10,451 nt of DNA from an uncultured Eubacteriales bacterium (GTDB taxonomy: Bacteria; Bacillota; Clostridia; Oscillospirales; Acutalibacteraceae): contig CAKUZC010000025.1 in NCBI GenBank assembly GCA_934718145.1, forward strand, positions 1 to 10,451, read 5' to 3'. Shown piece by piece: positions 7,022 to 10,451 of the stretch. Each line of letters begins with the position of its first letter. The stretch's first letter is position 1. The position numbers and the translations under genes were made by a program. The notes beneath the pieces were generated by a model. That model was given only the letters and a program-made list of their open reading frames with translations, ran no database searches and was not told the origin of the DNA.

Positions 7022-7912
7022 ATGGCTAAACTAGTTTCTTTGGAAGATGTGAGAAAAAATTTAATTGAAGAAATAATATCTGATTATGACTTTGTTAAAC
7101 ACACCGTTATTGGGAAAAGCTTATGTTCCAGAAATATAGATTGTTTGCAAATAGGAACAAATAAAAACATGGTTCTTTGGGTAGGAGCTTTTCACGGGAT
7201 GGAGTGGCTTACTTCTTTTTTGATATTAAAATTTTTAAAAAATTTTTGTTTTAATATGGAATATTCTAAGGAAATTTTCGGAATAAATATGAAAGATAAG
7301 CTTAGCGAAAGGGGATTGTGTATAGTTCCTTGTCTTAATCCGGATGGAGTTGAAATTTCGACGCAAGGTTGTGAAAGTGCAGGAGAATATAAAAAAAGTG
7401 TAATTGAAGTTTCAAAAGGAAATACATCTGATTGGCAAGCTAATGCCCGTGGAGTAGATCTTAATCATAACTATGATGCTGGTTGGATTGAACTTCATTC
7501 ATTAGAGATAGAAAACGGTGTAACAGGTCCTTCAAAAACTAGGTATGGAGGAAAATTCCCCGAAAGTGAACCTGAAACAATATCATTGGTGAATCTCTGT
7601 AAAAAATCTAATTTTGAACATGCTATTGCTTTTCATAGTCAAGGTGAAGTATTATATTGGAAATATGGTGATAAAATTCCAGAAAAATCTGAAATTATGG
7701 CGAGAATATTTGCACTCAGTAGCGGATATAAATTGAGTTCACCGGAAGGCCTTGCGGTAGGTGGTGGATTTAAAGATTGGTTTATTCTGGAGTTTAACAA
7801 ACCGGCTTTTACTGTAGAAATAGGAAGAGGGAAAAATCCCCTTGTATTTTCTAAACTAGATTCCATATATAAAAAAGTTGAAAGTATGATGTATATAAGT
7901 GCACTTATGTAA
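7022..7912 (+). CDS. M14-family zinc metallopeptidase (carboxypeptidase-like)
   Basis: The product has 296 residues. Family M14 enzymes remove C-terminal residues or cut gamma-D-glutamyl-diamino-acid bonds in peptidoglycan peptides, using one zinc ion. The zinc ligands are visible as His58-x-x-Glu61 (HGMEW) and His205 (AFHSQGE). The catalytic Glu266 lies in FTVEIGRG. The segment NARGVDLNHNYDAGW (141-155) is the family's substrate-binding region, but the usual Asn-Arg reads Asn148-His149. There is no signal peptide or membrane segment, so it should act in the cytoplasm, perhaps on recycled or imported peptides. The overall sequence is like M14 proteins I recall from Oscillospiraceae. The gene is divergent from the giant gene and 101 bases before fumC, with no obvious functional link to either. 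The substrate is unknown. Confidence 0.88.
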   Translation: MAKLVSLEDVRKNLIEEIISDYDFVKHTVIGKSLCSRNIDCLQIGTNKNMVLWVGAFHGMEWLTSFLILKFLKNFCFNMEYSKEIFGINMKDKLSERGLCIVPCLNPDGVEISTQGCESAGEYKKSVIEVSKGNTSDWQANARGVDLNHNYDAGWIELHSLEIENGVTGPSKTRYGGKFPESEPETISLVNLCKKSNFEHAIAFHSQGEVLYWKYGDKIPEKSEIMARIFALSSGYKLSSPEGLAVGGGFKDWFILEFNKPAFTVEIGRGKNPLVFSKLDSIYKKVESMMYISALM

Positions 7913-7941
7913 TATTTATTGAAATTTTTAATACTAAAATA

Positions 7942-7985
7942 ATGACGTCAGTTAGTTCAAATGTGTTATACTGTTAGATAGTATA
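7942..7985 (+). promoter_or_regulatory. Promoter and possible operator before fumC
   Basis: An extended -10 box, TGTTATACT (core TATACT at 7967-7972), lies about 42 bases before the start codon. A weak -35 candidate, ATGACG, starts at 7942. An alternative is TTCAAA (7956-7961), 17 bases, then TAGTAT (7979-7984). A perfect inverted repeat, TTATACT (7966-7972) and AGTATAA (7980-7986) with a seven-base spacer, covers the -10 and start-point region and could bind a dimeric repressor. A palindrome TGACGTCA lies at 7943-7950. The promoter call is likely; the operator is speculative. Confidence 0.55.
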
Positions 7986-8013
7986 AAAGAATTAAAAAGG
8001 ACGGATTTATTTT

Positions 8014-9390
8014 ATGTCTGAAGAAAAATACAGATTGGAAAAAGATTCGCTTGGTGAAGTTGCGGTTTTGAAGGATAAGTTGTGGGGAGCTCAAACTCAA
8101 AGAAGTCTTAATAATTTTAAAATAGGGACCGAAAAAATCCCTGAATCAGTAATAAAAGCTCTTATAAATATAAAAAAATCTTGTGCACAAGCAAATTTTA
8201 AACTTGAAAAACTTGACCGTAAAAGACATGACACCATTGTAAAAGCTTCTTGTGAAGCCTTAAATTTAGACATACAAAAAAATTTCCCACTTAGCGTGTG
8301 GCAAACGGGTAGTGGTACGCAGAGCAATATGAACGTCAATGAAGTCATTGCTCACATCTGTAACAATTTATTACACAGTGATGAATATATTCATCCGAAC
8401 GACCACGTCAATATGTCTCAAAGTTCAAACGACACTTTTCCATCTGCTATGAAAATAGCTGCTTTGATCTCTATAGAAAGAGAACTTTTACCTTCTGCTC
8501 GTAAGCTTATCGAAACTTTAAAAATACTTGAAAATGAAAATTGTAATGTTATAAAAGTAGGAAGAACTCATTATCAGGATGCGGTTCCGATTGGCTTCTT
8601 TCAAGAAATCAGCGGATGGAGAGCGATGATAGAAAAGTCGTGTGAACACATATCTAAAAATCTTGATTCACTCAGAGAAATTGCACTCGGAGCCACGGCG
8701 GTAGGTACAGGTCTTAACTGTCCGAAAAATTTCGATAAAACTGTTTGTGAGATCTTATCTGAAAATTTAAATACAAAAATAATACCCTCACAGAATAAAT
8801 TTCATGCACTCACTTCTATGGATTCTTTTGTAAACGTCCATGGAGCGCTGAAGTCTTTAGCTTCTAATTTGATGAAAATAGCCAATGATATAAGATTTTT
8901 GTCGAGCGGTCCTCGTTGTGGAATAGGGGAGATAACAATTCCGCAAAATGAACCGGGAAGTTCTATAATGCCGGGAAAAGTTAATCCCACTCAATGTGAA
9001 GCAATAACAATGATAGCTGTTCAAGTGATTTCCAATGACGTAGCTGTTGGGATTTCTGCGTCTCAGGGAAATTTGGAGTTAAACGTTTTTATGCCTGTCT
9101 GTATATATAATTTTATTCAGTCCGTCAGATTACTCACGGATGGTATGATTTCGTTTGAAAAAAACTGCGTAAAGGGAATAAAACCTAATTTAGAAAAAAT
9201 AAAGTATAATTTAGAACGCTCTCTTATGAATGTTACTGCTTTTAATTCGATCATCGGATATGATAAAGCTGCAAAAGTAGCACAAAAGGCATATAAAGAA
9301 AATATTTCTATCAGAGAAGCGGTGATTAAATTAGGATTTTTGAATGAAGACGATATTGATAATATTTTAAATCCACATAATATGGTTTAA
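8014..9390 (+). CDS. fumC: Fumarate hydratase, class II
   Basis: The product has 458 residues, normal for the iron-independent, tetrameric class II fumarases that interconvert fumarate and malate in the cytoplasm. The three conserved regions of the fumarase/aspartase superfamily are intact: TGSGTQSNMNVNEV (98-111), GRTHYQD with the catalytic-base His186, and the signature loop GSSIMPGKVNPTQ (315-327) with the catalytic Ser. The glycine-rich SGTQSN motif and overall closeness to E. coli FumC favour fumarase over aspartate ammonia-lyase. The C-terminal IGYDKAAKVAQKA segment is also typical. The start fits the family N-terminus (RLEKDSLGEV). The ribosome site AAGGA (7997-8001) is twelve bases away, rather long. 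The gene is followed 30 bases later by a malic enzyme gene, most likely in one operon. Confidence 0.96.
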   Translation: MSEEKYRLEKDSLGEVAVLKDKLWGAQTQRSLNNFKIGTEKIPESVIKALINIKKSCAQANFKLEKLDRKRHDTIVKASCEALNLDIQKNFPLSVWQTGSGTQSNMNVNEVIAHICNNLLHSDEYIHPNDHVNMSQSSNDTFPSAMKIAALISIERELLPSARKLIETLKILENENCNVIKVGRTHYQDAVPIGFFQEISGWRAMIEKSCEHISKNLDSLREIALGATAVGTGLNCPKNFDKTVCEILSENLNTKIIPSQNKFHALTSMDSFVNVHGALKSLASNLMKIANDIRFLSSGPRCGIGEITIPQNEPGSSIMPGKVNPTQCEAITMIAVQVISNDVAVGISASQGNLELNVFMPVCIYNFIQSVRLLTDGMISFEKNCVKGIKPNLEKIKYNLERSLMNVTAFNSIIGYDKAAKVAQKAYKENISIREAVIKLGFLNEDDIDNILNPHNMV

Positions 9391-9406
9391 TTAAAATTTT
9401 TATAGC

Positions 9407-9411
9407 GGAGG
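9407..9411 (+). promoter_or_regulatory. Ribosome binding site for the malic enzyme GTG start
   Basis: GGAGG lies nine bases before the GTG at 9421. The position supports the GTG start, and no in-frame ATG with a site of its own is nearby. No promoter or terminator is visible in the 30-base gap after fumC. Confidence 0.88.
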
Positions 9412-9420
9412 AAAATAACT

Positions 9421-10451
9421 GTGGAAAGTAAAGCATTGGAACTTCATCGTAATTTAAAGGGTAAAATAGAAGTGAATTCTAGATTTAAGGTAGAAACCAA
9501 AGAAGATTTAGCACTTATTTATACTCCCGGCGTTGCAGATGCGTGTATTAAAATAAAGGACAAGCCTGAAGAAGTGTACAATTTGACACGAAAATCCAAT
9601 TTGGTAGCAGTTGTAACCGACGGAAGTGCAGTTTTGGGATTGGGAAATATAGGGCCTCAAGCTGCTATGCCCGTTATGGAAGGAAAATGTGCACTTTTTA
9701 AAGAATTTGCGGGAGTGGATGCGTTTCCGGTTTGTATTGATTCTCAAGACGTTGATGATATAGTTAAAACAGTCAAACTCATTTCGAAAAGCTTTGGAGG
9801 TATAAATCTTGAAGATATTTCCGCTCCGAGATGTTTTGAAATTGAAAGAAAATTAAAAGAGATTTGTGATATACCTGTTTTTCATGATGACCAACATGGA
9901 ACAGCAATAGTAGTCGCTGCTGGATTAATTAATTCTCTTAAAATTACGGGCAAAAAACAAGGTTCGATAAAAATTGTAATAAACGGTGCCGGAGCGGCCG
10001 GTATAGCAATAGCCGAACTTTTAATTTTTATGAACTTAGGTGATGTAATACTCTGTGATATAAACGGAATTTTAGATGCAAACGATGAAGTTTTAAATGA
10101 AGAACAACGTCGTATGTGTTTTGTTACAAATAAGAATAAAATTAAAGGAAAACTTACAGATGCACTAAAAGATGCTGATGTTTTCATAGGAGTTTCACGT
10201 GGAAATTTGGTTAATAAAGAAATGATATCGCTTATGAATTCTCCAATAGTATTTGCTATGGCCAATCCGGTTCCTGAAATATATCCTGAGGAGGCATATA
10301 AAGGTGGAGCGGTAATTTGTGGAACTGGACGTTCTGATTATAAAAATCAAATAAATAATGTTTTAGCTTTTCCGGGAATTTTCAGAGGAGTACTTGATGC
10401 AAGAATAAAAGACATAACTTTAGAAATGATGAAAAATGCCTCCTATACTAT
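9421..10451 (+). CDS. Malic enzyme, NAD-type short form, C-terminus beyond window
   Basis: The frame starts at GTG and is open to the right edge (343 codons plus two bases). Bacterial short-form malic enzymes are usually about 375-410 residues, so only the last few dozen are missing. They oxidatively decarboxylate malate to pyruvate and CO2, reducing NAD or NADP. Visible features: YTPGVA with Tyr34 (general acid); MEGK with Lys89 (general base); metal ligands in LEDISAP (Glu131, Asp132) and HDDQHGT (Asp157); nucleotide-binding motif NGAGAAG; then GVSRGNLV, MANPVPEI and GTGRSDYKNQINNVLAFPG. The acidic residue in LCDINGIL, after the second Rossmann strand, favours NAD, though this is not decisive. 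It follows fumC by 30 bases, so malate made from fumarate would feed directly into it. It could be named mae, but naming varies between species. Confidence 0.95.
   Translation, partial: MESKALELHRNLKGKIEVNSRFKVETKEDLALIYTPGVADACIKIKDKPEEVYNLTRKSNLVAVVTDGSAVLGLGNIGPQAAMPVMEGKCALFKEFAGVDAFPVCIDSQDVDDIVKTVKLISKSFGGINLEDISAPRCFEIERKLKEICDIPVFHDDQHGTAIVVAAGLINSLKITGKKQGSIKIVINGAGAAGIAIAELLIFMNLGDVILCDINGILDANDEVLNEEQRRMCFVTNKNKIKGKLTDALKDADVFIGVSRGNLVNKEMISLMNSPIVFAMANPVPEIYPEEAYKGGAVICGTGRSDYKNQINNVLAFPGIFRGVLDARIKDITLEMMKNASYT

Noticed and set aside
7913..8013. Possible terminator between the peptidase gene and fumC
   Set aside because: No GC-containing stem followed by a T-run is present. The only inverted repeat is the AT-rich one over the fumC promoter, which lacks a T-tract.
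9508..10265. Minus-strand open frames at 9508-9747 and 9882-10265, and similar ones within fumC and the peptidase gene
   Set aside because: They overlap strongly conserved enzyme genes on the plus strand and have no similarity to known proteins that I can see.

Overview
The window looks like AT-rich chromosomal DNA of an anaerobic, low-GC Firmicute. Purine-rich Shine-Dalgarno sites precede most genes, and the promoters look sigma-A-like. The M14 metallopeptidase most resembles, from memory, homologues in Oscillospiraceae-type Clostridia. That placement is an inference; no rRNA or other marker gene is present.

Positions 1-6728 (minus strand) hold one uninterrupted reading frame. It starts at 6728 and runs off the left edge after 2,242 codons. 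I checked the frame line by line and found no in-frame stop. It encodes an exported giant repeat protein: a signal peptide, about seven beta-rich repeats of about 90-105 residues, a helical linker, three diverged copies of a 232-256-residue module, an extra partial copy, a charged coiled coil, and at least four more of the same 90-105-residue repeats. The end of the protein, where a wall or membrane anchor would lie, is outside the window. Open frames on the plus strand within this span are antisense shadows.

Positions 6729-7021 are a very AT-rich divergent promoter region. A strong extended -10 promoter with tandem TATAAT boxes drives the giant gene leftward. A weaker promoter probably drives the rightward gene.

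Positions 7022-7912 encode a cytoplasmic M14-family zinc peptidase with complete metal and catalytic residues. Its substrate-anchoring NRN motif reads NHN.

Positions 8014-10451 hold a likely two-gene operon. A complete class II fumarase (fumC) is followed after 30 bases by a GTG-started malic enzyme that is cut by the right edge after 343 codons. Together they would link fumarate to malate to pyruvate plus CO2 with a reduced nicotinamide cofactor. A promoter region with an extended -10 box and a perfect inverted repeat lies just before fumC.

The most unusual content is the giant exported protein, in particular its central three-copy module, which I do not recognise as a known domain family. 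No RNA genes, CRISPR arrays, insertion sequences or convincing intrinsic terminators were seen.
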